64,000 nucleotides of DNA from Mesorhizobium sp. NBSH29 (GTDB lineage Bacteria; Pseudomonadota; Alphaproteobacteria; Rhizobiales; Rhizobiaceae), in the NCBI RefSeq assembly GCF_015500055.1, contig NZ_CP045492.1, positions 3,580,271 through 3,644,270 on the forward strand, read 5' to 3'. A program made the translations under genes and the position numbers. Positions 1 through 10,448 of the stretch are shown here, piece after piece; within the stretch, counting starts at the first letter, position 1; each line of letters starts with the position of its first letter. Under the pieces are notes generated by a model, which saw only the letters and a list, made by a program, of their open reading frames with translations, had not been told where the DNA came from and ran no database searches.

Positions 1-427
1 AATTGCTCTCGCGCTTGGCCACGCTGCGCACAAGATCTACCGGCACATCGTAGAGCGCGGCGTATTTGGCGATCAGCGCGTGCACATCGCCGCGCGGCGC
101 GTCAGATGTGGCAAACGCAGAAGGCTGAACCTCAGGCACGTCGCTTTCGGCAGCGGCAGACTTTTGCATCGCAAGCTCGGCAACGGCGACAATTTCCGGG
201 TCGCGTGCCTTGGCAACCTCGGCTGGCGCTTCTGCAACGCCTTCCGCGATAGCCACAGCAGCAATGCTGGGGCTGGGCAGGATCGAGACACTGTCAGGCA
301 GTGTCAGGTCGGCTGTCTCGGCGAGCGCCACGCTCGCGCCCGCATCCGGGCTGGGCGTGGTACACCCAGCGAGCGCGAAGCTCGCGGAACCCGCTAAAAA
401 CATCAAAAAACTGCGTAATCGGGGCAA
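1..427 (-). CDS. Lytic transglycosylase lipoprotein, N-terminal part (runs off the left edge)
   Basis: The minus-strand frame begins near 427 and is still open at base 1, so only about 142 residues are seen. It starts with a lipoprotein signal whose lipobox is LAGC, followed by an Ala/Pro/Glu-rich linker. The last visible residues, LIAKYAALYDVPVDLVRSVA then KRESN, match the opening helix of SLT-type lytic transglycosylases, where the Glu of the RESN-like motif is catalytic. I prefer the TTG at 425-427: a GGAG lies about 8 bases upstream and this start adds a basic n-region (MPRLRSF). The ATG at 401-403 would leave a short signal without positive charge. The inferred role is cleavage of peptidoglycan strands at the inner face of the outer membrane. 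The catalytic core lies outside the window. Confidence 0.75.
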   Translation of the reverse strand, partial: MPRLRSFLMFLAGSASFALAGCTTPSPDAGASVALAETADLTLPDSVSILPSPSIAAVAIAEGVAEAPAEVAKARDPEIVAVAELAMQKSAAAESDVPEVQPSAFATSDAPRGDVHALIAKYAALYDVPVDLVRSVAKRESN

Positions 428-658
428 ATACCCACTCCAACATATCTAAAACTGCCCTTGCCCGACCTTCCTCTACAGGAGCCAGAACCGCCCGACAACG
501 CAGATTGTGAGCCATCGCCTTTCGGGTGGCGCGCGTGATGCGGATCGTATCAGGTGTCAGGAGAGCGGGTTTCAAGCGCCCTCCCTGCTCGACCCAACGC
601 CGATCGCTGTTAAGATGTTCCCGCAAAGAATGCGCAAAGATGCGCCTGTGAGACACCC

Positions 659-1213
659 ATGCAAGCCACTTTCTATACGCTTGTCGAAGCTCGGATCGGT
701 TGGCTTGGCCTCGCCTGGAATGAGACCGGCATTACGCAGCTACAGCTTCCTGGCAGCGATCGCGCGTCGACCGAAAGGATGTTGCTGCGGCGCGAGTCTG
801 CCATGATGGAACAAATACCAAATGTATGGGTGGCCGAGGTTTGCGAAAAACTGAAGCGCTATGGCGCCGGCGAGCCGATTGATTTCACAGATGTTCCAGT
901 CAGTCTCGAAGGCATCGATCCCTTCCGGCGCGCCATCTATGCTGCGGCCCGCGGGCTTGGCTTCGGCCAAAATACCACCTATGGCGCGCTGGCCATCCAG
1001 GCCGGCCATCCCGGTCTGGCGCGTGAAACCGGAAAGGCGCTTGGCCAGAACCCGGTTCCCATCATCGTGCCTTGCCACCGCATCGTCGCCGCAGGCAACA
1101 AAATCGGTGGGTTTTCCGCCCCAGGCGGATCTGTCACCAAGGAAAAGCTGCTGGCGATGGAAGGTGTACAGATTGCCCCGCCACCACCGGCGCAGGAGAG
1201 TTTCGGGTTTTAA
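659..1213 (+). CDS. ogt: Methylated-DNA--protein-cysteine S-methyltransferase
   Basis: This 184-residue protein carries the active-site signature of O6-alkylguanine-DNA alkyltransferases, [12 protein letters not shown], around residues 137-148. The Cys takes the alkyl group from O6-methylguanine in one irreversible turnover. The upstream [20 protein letters not shown] is the helix-turn-helix that holds the DNA and contains the usual Arg finger region. Length and the absence of an AraC/Ada domain fit a stand-alone Ogt. The start ATG follows GAGACACCC, a weak ribosome site. The gene stands alone, with a divergent exported protein downstream on the other strand. Family assignment is firm; exact substrate range is inferred. 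Confidence 0.93.
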   Translation: MQATFYTLVEARIGWLGLAWNETGITQLQLPGSDRASTERMLLRRESAMMEQIPNVWVAEVCEKLKRYGAGEPIDFTDVPVSLEGIDPFRRAIYAAARGLGFGQNTTYGALAIQAGHPGLARETGKALGQNPVPIIVPCHRIVAAGNKIGGFSAPGGSVTKEKLLAMEGVQIAPPPPAQESFGF

Positions 1214-1257
1214 CGTGCCTCACCTACCAAGCGAGTCACCCTGGGCCAGTTCAGCCC

Positions 1258-1587
1258 CTAATCCCGCCGCAGTCTCAAAATTCGAAAATCATCGTCGCGG
1301 TCTACCGTCTTGCATTCCAGCACCGGACAAGATTTTCGGTCGGCGGACGGAATGAACACCGTCTCGGCCCGTTCGCCGCTGCGGCAGAAGCGGGTGTCGC
1401 GCACGTAGCGGCCATAGAGCGGCAGGGACGGATTGCGCGTCGAGCGGTAACGCATCTGGGCAGCGCCATCCTGCTTTATCGTTGCCGTCACCTGGGCGCA
1501 GGAAAGGCTCGTGGATGTGTAGCGTGGCTGCGCCATCGCAGGCAGCGCTACGGTGATGAGAAGTGCCGACAAGACATAGCGCAACAT
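1258..1587 (-). CDS. Small exported protein with four cysteines
   Basis: The 109-residue product starts with a clear signal peptide ([19 protein letters not shown], cut before Gln). The mature part is about 89 residues with four Cys (in LSCAQV, RFCRS, KSCPV and LECKT), which suggests two disulfides in the periplasm. The pattern [14 protein letters not shown] is one I know from uncharacterised small exported proteins of rhizobia. There is no enzyme motif. It converges on ogt. Function unknown. Confidence 0.75.
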   Translation of the reverse strand: MLRYVLSALLITVALPAMAQPRYTSTSLSCAQVTATIKQDGAAQMRYRSTRNPSLPLYGRYVRDTRFCRSGERAETVFIPSADRKSCPVLECKTVDRDDDFRILRLRRD

Positions 1588-1869
1588 GGGACCTCGAACG
1601 GCGAAACAGCGCCTTTTCAGTGGGTGTTTTTCAACCTTCGCAAGGGATTGCGGCAGTGGTACGGCACCTTTTCAGCAGACAAATCACGAAGCCTCTTGCT
1701 TTTCGCGTCAATTGCGCCTAGATACGGCTTGTTGAAATTTTCGGCCGATCGATCTAGTGGCCCCGCGGAACTCGCGTTTGCTGACGTCTATCCCAAAAAT
1801 CTCGATACTAACTGGTTTGGTCTAACGGCCAGACTTCTTCACGTTGCAAACTTTGCAAGGAATACGCAT

Positions 1870-2079
1870 ATGGCTACTGGTACCGTTAAGTGGTTCAACA
1901 GCACCAAAGGTTTCGGCTTCATTCAGCCGGATAACGGCGGCGCGGACGTTTTCGTTCACATCTCCGCTGTTGAGCGCGCTGGCATGTCGAACCTCAATGA
2001 GGGCGACAAGATCAACTTCGAAATCGAGCAGGACCGCCGCACTGGCAAGTCGTCCGCTGGATCGCTCAACAAGGCCTGA
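1870..2079 (+). CDS. Cold-shock protein (CspA family)
   Basis: The 69-residue single cold-shock domain contains both RNA-binding motifs: KGFGFI (RNP1) and DVFVHIS (RNP2). It binds single-stranded RNA/DNA and likely melts RNA structure. The ATG follows AAGGAATACGC, a good ribosome site. About 280 bases without a credible gene lie upstream; a long leader is typical for this family. This paralogue ends in ...SLNKA and differs from the two copies near 35-36 kb, whose shared leader element it lacks. A strong hairpin terminator follows at 2249. Confidence 0.95.
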   Translation: MATGTVKWFNSTKGFGFIQPDNGGADVFVHISAVERAGMSNLNEGDKINFEIEQDRRTGKSSAGSLNKA

Positions 2080-2248
2080 TTTTTTCGCGCGCCCCGTTTA
2101 ACGGAAGCGCGCGGCAAGTCACGGAAGTACTGGCAGCCGCGTGAAAGCGCGCGCGAATGTGTGATGCCGAACTGGTCCCGATGTAGCAGATTGCTGCCGG
2201 ATACCGGAAACGACCATACTTTAAGTCAGGTTTAAATGAGCAATGGAA

Positions 2249-2272
2249 GGCGGGGTTTTCCCCGCCTTTTTT
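2249..2272 (+). terminator. Rho-independent terminator
   Basis: A perfect GGCGGGG / CCCCGCC stem with a TTTT loop is followed by six T. It lies about 170 bases past the cold-shock gene and is the first terminator on that strand. The stretch between (2080-2248) has a further hairpin, CGCGCG around CCGTTTAACGG, near 2086-2114, but no convincing ORF. Confidence 0.85.
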
Positions 2273-2303
2273 GCGTCTGGCGCCCGCAGCAACTCCGGCA
2301 GGC

Positions 2304-2927
2304 CTATGCCTCCTCGGTCGGAACCCAGTCTTCCGGCACATGTCCCGGATCAGCCTCCACCCTCTGCAACCAAGCACTGACCGCTGGGAACTGTTCCAGT
2401 TCAAAACCGTATTGATGGGCATCATAGGTATAGGCGTAGAGCGCAATATCAGCGACCGACAGGGTCGTGCCTGCCATGAACGGTGTCGCGCCAAGCTGCT
2501 TGTCCATCACCGCAAGCGCATCCGTACCCAGCTTCAGCGTCTGCGCCAGCCGCTCCGGAGTGGCATCTTTTTGGCGTTCGGGAAACCGCATCAAGGCACG
2601 CCGCACCGCGACATAGGGTTCATGGCTATATTGCTCGAAAAACAGCCATTGATAGACCAGCCCGCGCTCATAGACATTGGCGGGAATGAATTGGGTGCCC
2701 TCGGCGAGGTAGAGCAGGATAGCGTTGGATTCTGCAATCCGTCGGCCATCCTCGATCTCCAGCAGCGGCACCCGGCCATTGGCATTGAGTGCCAGAAATT
2801 CCTGGCGCCGTGTCGATCCGTCAAGCGCGTTCACCTCGACATGGCGAAATGGGCGTCCCAGCTTGTGCAGCAACAGCCGCGGCTTGTAGCAGTTTCCGCT
2901 GTCTCTCATGCCATAAAGCGTGACCAT
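2304..2927 (-). CDS. Glutathione S-transferase family protein
   Basis: The 207-residue protein has an N-terminal thioredoxin-like domain (MVTLYGMRDSGNCYKPRLLL, then GRVPLLEIEDGRRIAESNAI, which includes the cis-Pro and the Glu-Ser pair that hold the glutathione gamma-glutamyl group). An all-helical C-terminal domain follows, with the LSVADIALYAY capping motif. The N-terminal Ser10 or Cys13 is the likely catalytic residue. The ATG at 2927 sits after GGAGAGGGGG. It probably detoxifies electrophiles in the cytoplasm; the substrate cannot be told. It is a single gene between the cold-shock gene and the EAL gene. Confidence 0.88.
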   Translation of the reverse strand: MVTLYGMRDSGNCYKPRLLLHKLGRPFRHVEVNALDGSTRRQEFLALNANGRVPLLEIEDGRRIAESNAILLYLAEGTQFIPANVYERGLVYQWLFFEQYSHEPYVAVRRALMRFPERQKDATPERLAQTLKLGTDALAVMDKQLGATPFMAGTTLSVADIALYAYTYDAHQYGFELEQFPAVSAWLQRVEADPGHVPEDWVPTEEA

Positions 2928-3006
2928 CAAAGCCCCCTCTCCAGCTCAAGCTCTATGGCTAGCGCTGTCACGTAGGCCTATCCAGTGACAAATTCTTGAG
3001 GGTACA

Positions 3007-3906
3007 TCAGCCCCGCTGATGGGCTTTTTGAACGTCGCCTAAAACCAGACGGTCGATGGATATCGATGTCTCATCGACGATGGTTCCCGCAAGCGCAGCT
3101 TCGGCCAGGAGATTACCCTGCATCCAGTCGGCACCGGCGTCGAGAGCAGCGGCAAGCTCAGCCCCATTTTCGATGCCCTGAACCAGCAGCGTCGAGCCGA
3201 GCCCCTTGAATGCGGTGGCAACGGCTGGAAATAGCAATGCCGTCTCAGCCCTGTCCTGAACATTGCGGAACCACGCACCGTCAATTTTGATGACATCGGG
3301 CTCGATACGCGCGACCTGCTCGATAGCAGCCCTGTCAGCGCGGAAGGCGGCGACCGAAAGCTTGAGGCCGGCTGACCGGGCGCTGGTGGCAAGGGCCGCA
3401 AGCTGTGCGTCCTCAATGCTCACCGCATCGGCGATTTCACAGATCACGTTGCCAACTGGAATGCCTGCTTCATCCGCCAGCGCCGCGATAGACGCAAACT
3501 GGACAGCATCGAGGCCGTGGCGTGCGTCGACGCTGATGTAGAGCGGCCATGTCGACGGATCATCCACGCCGAGTTGGGCATGGTTGCGGACATGGATGGT
3601 GCGGCAGGCGGCCTCGATCATCGCCCGGTCACCCCGTGGCGCCTGCGCCAGGAATTCGCCGGCAGCAACCGCAACGCCTTGAAGCCGTGGTGCCACCCGC
3701 GCCTCGACGGCGAAGGGCAGCAGAGCCAGCCCCTGCGCCCGAAAGATCGGCTGGAAAGCCGTCTTCAGCCGCGTCTGGCCATAGATTGCGTATTCAAGCC
3801 CGACTTCGTCGGCGAAGATCCCCCCGCCGAAATCGTCCCCATCAGCGCTGAAACCGCTCATGGCAAAAGCCATTGCGGCGCATACATTGACGGCACGCCT
3901 GCGCAC
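3007..3906 (-). CDS. EAL-domain protein, probably inactive
   Basis: The 299-residue protein is an EAL-type fold: KTAFQPIF opens it, then AVEARV, CEIADAV, IKIDGAWF, LLVQGIENG and WMQGNLL. Key catalytic positions are altered. The DDFG-like segment that should hold an Asp pair reads VAAFRAD, and the glutamate of the EG(V/I)E motif is Gln (QGIEN). This suggests it does not hydrolyse cyclic di-GMP but may bind it or a partner. There is no GGDEF, PAS or membrane segment. The start is taken as GTG at 3904-3906; an ATG in CAAMAFAM (about 11 codons on) is an alternative. Function inferred only from fold. Confidence 0.75.
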   Translation of the reverse strand: MRRRAVNVCAAMAFAMSGFSADGDDFGGGIFADEVGLEYAIYGQTRLKTAFQPIFRAQGLALLPFAVEARVAPRLQGVAVAAGEFLAQAPRGDRAMIEAACRTIHVRNHAQLGVDDPSTWPLYISVDARHGLDAVQFASIAALADEAGIPVGNVICEIADAVSIEDAQLAALATSARSAGLKLSVAAFRADRAAIEQVARIEPDVIKIDGAWFRNVQDRAETALLFPAVATAFKGLGSTLLVQGIENGAELAAALDAGADWMQGNLLAEAALAGTIVDETSISIDRLVLGDVQKAHQRG

Positions 3907-4107
3907 CTCGGTGTAAAAAAGATCATCACTGCCTGCCCCGTATTCAGCTCTTCGGCTGTTGAGAAAACTCTAGCAAGACAGGTTTGACTGCCGGTTAATT
4001 CAATCGCGAAGATTGTAGCGGTTTGCCCGTTCAGGTTGGGTTTTGACGGCTGGCAGAACCGGTTCCTGGGGCATAGCCCTTGCGGAAATCGCGCAGTTCA
4101 GACATGA

Positions 4108-5358
<1,251 letters not shown>

Positions 5359-5373
5359 GCGCAATCTCCAAAG

Positions 5374-5406
5374 AAAAACGGCGTCCGGTTTCCAGACGCC
5401 GTTTTT
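5374..5406 (+). terminator. Terminator behind the aspartate aminotransferase
   Basis: An ACGGCGTC / GACGCCGT stem with a 9-base loop lies 16 bases past the stop codon, preceded by A5 and followed by T5. The symmetric A and T runs mean it could stop transcripts from either side. Confidence 0.85.
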
Positions 5407-5660
5407 GCGGACCGCTCCGCACGAGGCGGGACGGCAGGTCCGCCGCAAGATACGCCCTGTGAGCCTGGGCGAATTGAAAAGACGCGACGATTGCTGAGAC
5501 CATCAGCCAGGCAGTGCCCCCACCACCGGACTGATCCGTCGCGTCCATAAAAGACGGTACGTGAGTAGGTCGGTCACCAATAGGTTACCCGGGGGTTACA
5601 TCCCAGCCGGCTATGTTAGTTTGCGCTCAATTAGCCCAACCGAATGCAAAACCAGAAGTC

Positions 5661-5782
5661 CAAAAACAAAAAAGCCGGATCGAAAGGATCCGGCTAAGTT
5701 GAATGGAAGTGGCCTGTTAAGGCGAACCTCCAGAGGGGAACACTCGAGGGCGCTAATGGGAGGAGGAACGCGCCCAGGAGAT
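5661..5782 (-). ncRNA. Predicted trans-acting small RNA with CCUCCUCCC loop (ar14/NfeR1, 'cuckoo' type)
   Basis: On the minus strand a hairpin GGGCGC / GCGCCC (5748-5775) presents the loop TTCCTCCTCCCATTA, an anti-Shine-Dalgarno motif. A second pyrimidine-rich segment, GTTCCCCTCTGGAGG, follows. The transcript would end at a perfect 9-bp stem AGCCGGATC / GATCCGGCT (5673-5695) followed by TTTTTTG and more T. Length from the predicted start (about 5782) is about 120 nt, which suits alphaproteobacterial ar14/CcsR-like sRNAs whose loops carry CCUCCUCCC and which pair with ribosome sites of target mRNAs. No credible protein is encoded here. Not tested by covariance search. Confidence 0.72.
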
Positions 5783-5787
5783 GACTG

Positions 5788-5818
5788 AGATATGAGCGTG
5801 CACTGCTTAAAACGCAAG
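5788..5818 (-). promoter_or_regulatory. Candidate heat-shock sigma (RpoH) promoter of the small RNA
   Basis: The minus strand reads CTTGCG (5818-5813), 18 bases, then CATATCT (5794-5788). This fits the alphaproteobacterial RpoH pattern CTTG...C-TAT-T and would start the RNA at about 5781-5783. Related CCUCCUCCC-loop RNAs in Rhodobacter are RpoH-dependent, so the match is biologically consistent. Inference from motif only. Confidence 0.5.
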
Positions 5819-5902
5819 CTTCGTGACTGCATTTCACCCATGCATTTTTGCATGAAACGGTTACACGAAAAATCATGCAAATAAAATAAGCACTTAGCGC
5901 CG

Positions 5903-6799
5903 TCAAAATGACCATGTGCGGGCTTTTGAAAAAACGAAGTCGCGAAAAGCCTTCAATTTTGCCTGATTTTTCATCGCCTCCGGATAGCAGAAAAACGTAT
6001 CAAAAGACGGCACGTCGATCTCCGGCAGAATCTGCACCAGGCCCGAATCTTCATTCGCCATGTAGTCGGGCAGTAGAGCGACACCGACGCCGCGCTTGAC
6101 CACACGGCGCATCGACATCAGATCATTGATCTGGACATTGGCCGGGCGCCGGTCGCCTTCTGGTCGACCGATCGTTTCCAGCGAATTGAGTTCGCGCAGA
6201 AAATTCGGCACCGGCTCGCCAAATGTGATGAGGCGATGCTTGTCCAGTTCTGCCAGACTATGCGGCTGCCCGTAGCGTTCCAGATAGGCCGGGGCTGCAA
6301 ACAGATGCAGATGCACCGTAAACAGCCGCCGCTGGATCAGGTCAGGCTGCTGCGGCTGTCTGAGCCGGATGGCGCAATCCGCCTGACGCATGGTGAGGTC
6401 AAGCTCCTCGTTCACGTAGACGAGCTGCAATTGGATGTCGGGATAAAGATCGGTGAACTCAAGCACCCGGTCTGTCAGCCAGCCTGTTCCAAGCCCGACG
6501 GTAGTGGTGACCCGCAGAACGCCCGATGGCCTGTCCTTGGCCTCGGTCAGTCGGGTCCGCACATTCTCGAGCTTCATCAGCACGTCATGGGCCGTGCGGT
6601 ACAGAATCTCCCCCTGCTCCGTCAGCACCAGGCCACGCGCATGGCGGTGGAACAGCGCCACCCCGACGTCGAGCTCCAGCGCGCTGACCTGCCGCGAAAT
6701 CGCGGACTGTGACAGCCTCAGCTTCTGTGCGGCATGCGTAAACGACCCGGCCTCCGCCGCGGCGTGAAACACGCGTAATTTATCCCAATCAAGTGACAT
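5903..6799 (-). CDS. lsrB: LysR-type transcriptional regulator, LsrB/VtlR-like
   Basis: The 298-residue protein begins with a LysR winged helix (MSLDWDKLRVFHAAAEAGSF, then LSQSAISRQVSALE) and continues with a two-lobed effector domain. Its place next to trxB and lrp, and on to the lps genes, is the arrangement of S. meliloti lsrB (VtlR in Brucella), a regulator tied to oxidative stress, envelope genes and small RNAs. Only two cysteines are present, at residues 142 and 271, which limits any redox-sensing scheme. The ATG follows CCTGAGGGGTCGGC. The predicted small RNA lies on the same strand about 120 bases downstream of its stop. Symbol by sequence and synteny. Confidence 0.88.
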   Translation of the reverse strand: MSLDWDKLRVFHAAAEAGSFTHAAQKLRLSQSAISRQVSALELDVGVALFHRHARGLVLTEQGEILYRTAHDVLMKLENVRTRLTEAKDRPSGVLRVTTTVGLGTGWLTDRVLEFTDLYPDIQLQLVYVNEELDLTMRQADCAIRLRQPQQPDLIQRRLFTVHLHLFAAPAYLERYGQPHSLAELDKHRLITFGEPVPNFLRELNSLETIGRPEGDRRPANVQINDLMSMRRVVKRGVGVALLPDYMANEDSGLVQILPEIDVPSFDTFFCYPEAMKNQAKLKAFRDFVFSKARTWSF

Positions 6800-6822
6800 G
6801 CCGACCCCTCAGTCCTGGCGAC

Positions 6823-7797
<975 letters not shown>

Positions 7798-8047
7798 CGG
7801 GATGCCTCTTCGTCCGGGCGACAGGTGATATGCCGGGCAGCGGATAAAACTGTGTTGCCAATAATTTAGGTGTTCCGCTACCCAGGATGCAAGGCAGTAG
7901 CGCGCTTCCTCCCCGGAAAGCTTCCATTTGCCGCTTGCGATGCCCGAATGTTTTCCCGAATGGCGTTCAAAGCTTGGCCGGTCGGGCATGTTAAGCTAGT
8001 TTAATTTCGTGTATGCGACAGATTCTTGCGCGTTCCCGGAGAATTCC

Positions 8048-8542
8048 ATGCCTCTCAAAGCAGACCTTGATGCCATCGACTGGAAAATCCTGCGGGAATT
8101 GCAGGATGATGGCCGCATGACCAATGTCGAGCTGTCCAAACGTGTGGGCATTTCTGCGCCTCCATGCCTGCGTCGGGTGAAAAAGCTGGAAGAAACCGGG
8201 ATCATCCGCTCCTACCGCGCCCTGCTCGACAACCGCGCGCTTGGCTTTGACGTCGTCGCCTTTTGTCTGGTCGGCCTGCATCATCAGGCCGAAGTCGAGC
8301 TCAAGGCCTTTGCCGACCGCACCCGCAATTGGCCAATCGTGCGCTCCGCCTGGATGGTTTCGGGCGAATCCGATTATCTGCTCCATTGCGTCGCAAGCGA
8401 CCTGACCGCCTTCCAGACTTTTGTCATCGAAGACCTGACCTCGACACCAAATGTCGATACTGTCCGCACCGCGCTGACCATTCGGCAGATTAAGGAACAA
8501 GGTCTGGTCACTATCGATGTTGCGGACACTGCTGCGCGATGA
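8048..8542 (+). CDS. lrp: Lrp/AsnC family transcriptional regulator
   Basis: This 164-residue protein has an N-terminal helix-turn-helix (LDAIDWKILRELQDDGRMTN, then ELSKRVGISAPPCLRRVKKLE) and a C-terminal RAM/AsnC ligand-binding domain (WMVSGESDYLLHCV). Such proteins form octamers and respond to amino acids. The ATG at 8048 has CGGAGAATTCC before it, so the upstream in-frame ATG at 8009 is unlikely. It is divergent from trxB and its stop overlaps the glycosyltransferase start (ATGA), so the two are co-translated. This matches the S. meliloti order lpsC-lrp-trxB-lsrB, though here lrp comes first. Confidence 0.9.
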   Translation: MPLKADLDAIDWKILRELQDDGRMTNVELSKRVGISAPPCLRRVKKLEETGIIRSYRALLDNRALGFDVVAFCLVGLHHQAEVELKAFADRTRNWPIVRSAWMVSGESDYLLHCVASDLTAFQTFVIEDLTSTPNVDTVRTALTIRQIKEQGLVTIDVADTAAR

Positions 8543-9336
8543 ACAGATTTCACCAGCCAGTCTCGGCCTTCGTTATTTCGAAAAATGAGGTTGCGGTCCT
8601 CGCCGAATGCCTCGACAGCCTCGACTTCTGCCGCGAGATCATCATCGTCGATTCCGGTTCCACCGACGGCACGCTCGATCTGGTGCGCGCCTATATCGAC
8701 AAGGGATTTCCGATCCGGCTGATCGAGCAGGAATGGCTGGGTTTCGCACGTCAGAAACAGTTCGCGCTCGACCAGTGTTCTGAAGCGTGGTGCCTCAACC
8801 TCGATTGCGACGAGCGTCTGGACCCCGAACTCAGGGCCGCTATCTCAACTATGCCGCTCGAAGATGCAGCGCTTTCCGCCTATGCGCTGGCCGGCCGAGA
8901 CTATCTGCCCGGCTACGGCTATCCGCCGGCAGCGGTGCGCGCCAAGGCCCATGTGCGCCTGGTCCGTCGCGGCAGCGCGCGCTACGATGAAACCCGGTTG
9001 ATCCACGAAGCCCTGCGGAGCGCCGGCCCGGTCCACACACTCAAGGCCGGCACGATTTTGCATTTCCGTAATCTCTCGCTCAGCGAAGAAGCCGCAAAGG
9101 CCAACCGCTACGCCACCTTGAAGGCTGAGCAGCAGTTTGCACGTGGCAAAAGCAGCAATCTTGCCAAGATCGCGCTTAAGCCGCTTGGGTGGTTTCTAAA
9201 AACCTATATAGGACACCGCTATTTCTTATGCGGAGCGCCAGGCTTCATTTATGCCGCGATGCTGGCGCACTATTCTTTCCTGACAGAAGCAAAGATGTTT
9301 CGCCTCGGGCTCGGCAAGGATGCGCCCGCTGAATAG
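8539..9336 (+). CDS. lpsC: Family 2 glycosyltransferase, LPS core (LpsC-like)
   Basis: The 265-residue GT2 enzyme starts with SAFVISKNEVAVLAECLDSL, has the nucleotide-sugar segment IIIVDSGSTDGTLDL, and the metal-binding LNLDCDERLDP (DxD-type). It resembles WaaE/LpsC proteins that add a hexose to the heptose/Kdo inner core. A hydrophobic segment (YFLCGAPGFIYAAMLAHYSF) near the end suggests membrane contact. It overlaps lrp by four bases. Its end is six bases from the end of convergent lpsB. The acceptor sugar is not deducible. Symbol from synteny. Confidence 0.8.
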   Translation: MNRFHQPVSAFVISKNEVAVLAECLDSLDFCREIIIVDSGSTDGTLDLVRAYIDKGFPIRLIEQEWLGFARQKQFALDQCSEAWCLNLDCDERLDPELRAAISTMPLEDAALSAYALAGRDYLPGYGYPPAAVRAKAHVRLVRRGSARYDETRLIHEALRSAGPVHTLKAGTILHFRNLSLSEEAAKANRYATLKAEQQFARGKSSNLAKIALKPLGWFLKTYIGHRYFLCGAPGFIYAAMLAHYSFLTEAKMFRLGLGKDAPAE

Positions 9337-9342
9337 GCTAAC

Positions 9343-10428
9343 CTATCCGCTTGCCCAAAGCCGCTCGTACACTGCCAGAATGGCGTCCGCCTCGCGCTGC
9401 AGCGGAAACCGCTCATGCACATCGGCAAGCCCGGCCTTCCCAAATTGCTGTGCCATTTCCGGGTCAGCCAGATAGGGGCGAATGGCCGTTCGCAAGGCCG
9501 CTCCATCGCCGGCAGGTACCACCGCCCCGGTTTTTCCCGGCACGATAAGCTCCGCATAGGCTCCCGCATCGCTTGCCACTACAGGCGTGCCGGAAGCCAT
9601 CGCTTCAAGCGGAGTCAGTCCAAAACCCTCATTGCGCGACGGCGCGACATAAAGCGAAACGCGGCGGTACCAGATTTTGATGTCAGGCACCTCACCCAGG
9701 AAAATTATCCGCTGGGCGAGACCGGCATTGTCGATCCTGGCCTGCAACTGGTCGGCAAAGCCGCGATGTTCAGCGGTCACCCGCCCGGAGATCACCGCCG
9801 TCCAGTCTGGAAATTCAGGCAGAAGCGCAATCATCGCGTCGACAAAAAGATCGGTGCCCTTTTGATGCCGCACGCGGCCAAAACATCCCACCGCATAGCG
9901 CCCCGGTATTCCGGCGGCCCCAAACGCGTCATCGGGGCTGGCGGCGGGGCGAAATGCATCAAGGTCTATGCCATGCATGACCACTGTATGCGGCACTTTC
10001 AAAAAACTGCCCGAGCGCGCGCTGGTGGCTATCACCGCATCCATGCGCCGGATCAGCCATTTGGTATAGGAGGTGTGATCGCGCTGCGCAGCCGAAGTAA
10101 ACACCAGCTTCAACGGCGCCCGCAACACATCGCGCAGCACGATGCCGGCCAGCATTTCGGGATTTCGCCGCGCGTGCCAGATTCGGAAAGGCCGGCCTTT
10201 CGGTCGCGTCCACAAGCCGCTGAAAAGCTGGCCCCACCGCAGTTTCGGCAGCGTGTCCGGTAGCCCAGGCCCCAGCGTGGCAATGCCAATCTTGCGCGCC
10301 TGCAAGGGCACCAGTTGCACAACCGTGCTGGTGACACCTGACAGCCGCTTTTTAAAGTTCAGCGCAATGACGTCGACTGAGCCCATGTCGACCGGGGCCA
10401 CCGCCCCGGTTTTGTTTTTCACGGTCAT
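9343..10428 (-). CDS. lpsB: LPS core mannosyl/glycosyltransferase, GT4 (LpsB/WadC-like)
   Basis: The 361-residue GT-B protein opens with a segment (VIALNFKKRLSGVTSTVVQL) characteristic of rhizobial LpsB and Brucella WadC. It has AVGCFGRVRHQKGTDLFVDA and the GT4 E-x7-E signature in APSRNEGFGLTPLEAMASGT. It transfers a sugar, mannose in characterised relatives, to the inner LPS core at the cytoplasmic face. Start uncertain: ATG at 10428, or the in-frame ATG 14 codons on that matches homologue N-termini better. greA is 20 bases upstream on the same strand. Confidence 0.87.
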   Translation of the reverse strand: MTVKNKTGAVAPVDMGSVDVIALNFKKRLSGVTSTVVQLVPLQARKIGIATLGPGLPDTLPKLRWGQLFSGLWTRPKGRPFRIWHARRNPEMLAGIVLRDVLRAPLKLVFTSAAQRDHTSYTKWLIRRMDAVIATSARSGSFLKVPHTVVMHGIDLDAFRPAASPDDAFGAAGIPGRYAVGCFGRVRHQKGTDLFVDAMIALLPEFPDWTAVISGRVTAEHRGFADQLQARIDNAGLAQRIIFLGEVPDIKIWYRRVSLYVAPSRNEGFGLTPLEAMASGTPVVASDAGAYAELIVPGKTGAVVPAGDGAALRTAIRPYLADPEMAQQFGKAGLADVHERFPLQREADAILAVYERLWASG

Positions 10429-10448
10429 AACGCTGTCGTTCGTGGTGT

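Noticed and set aside
294..656. A 120-codon minus-strand frame across the upstream region of the transglycosylase gene
   Set aside because: It overlaps the lipoprotein signal of the transglycosylase by more than 100 bases in another frame, has no ribosome site or recognised motif, and is best seen as upstream non-coding DNA.
1072..2079. A 335-codon plus-strand frame ending in the cold-shock domain
   Set aside because: Only the last 69 residues are a real protein. The rest is antisense to a signal-peptide gene or leader DNA; the good ribosome site is at 1870.
5611..5880. An 89-codon minus-strand frame in the small-RNA region
   Set aside because: The composition is not protein-like, and the hairpins, promoter and terminator explain the region better as a non-coding RNA.
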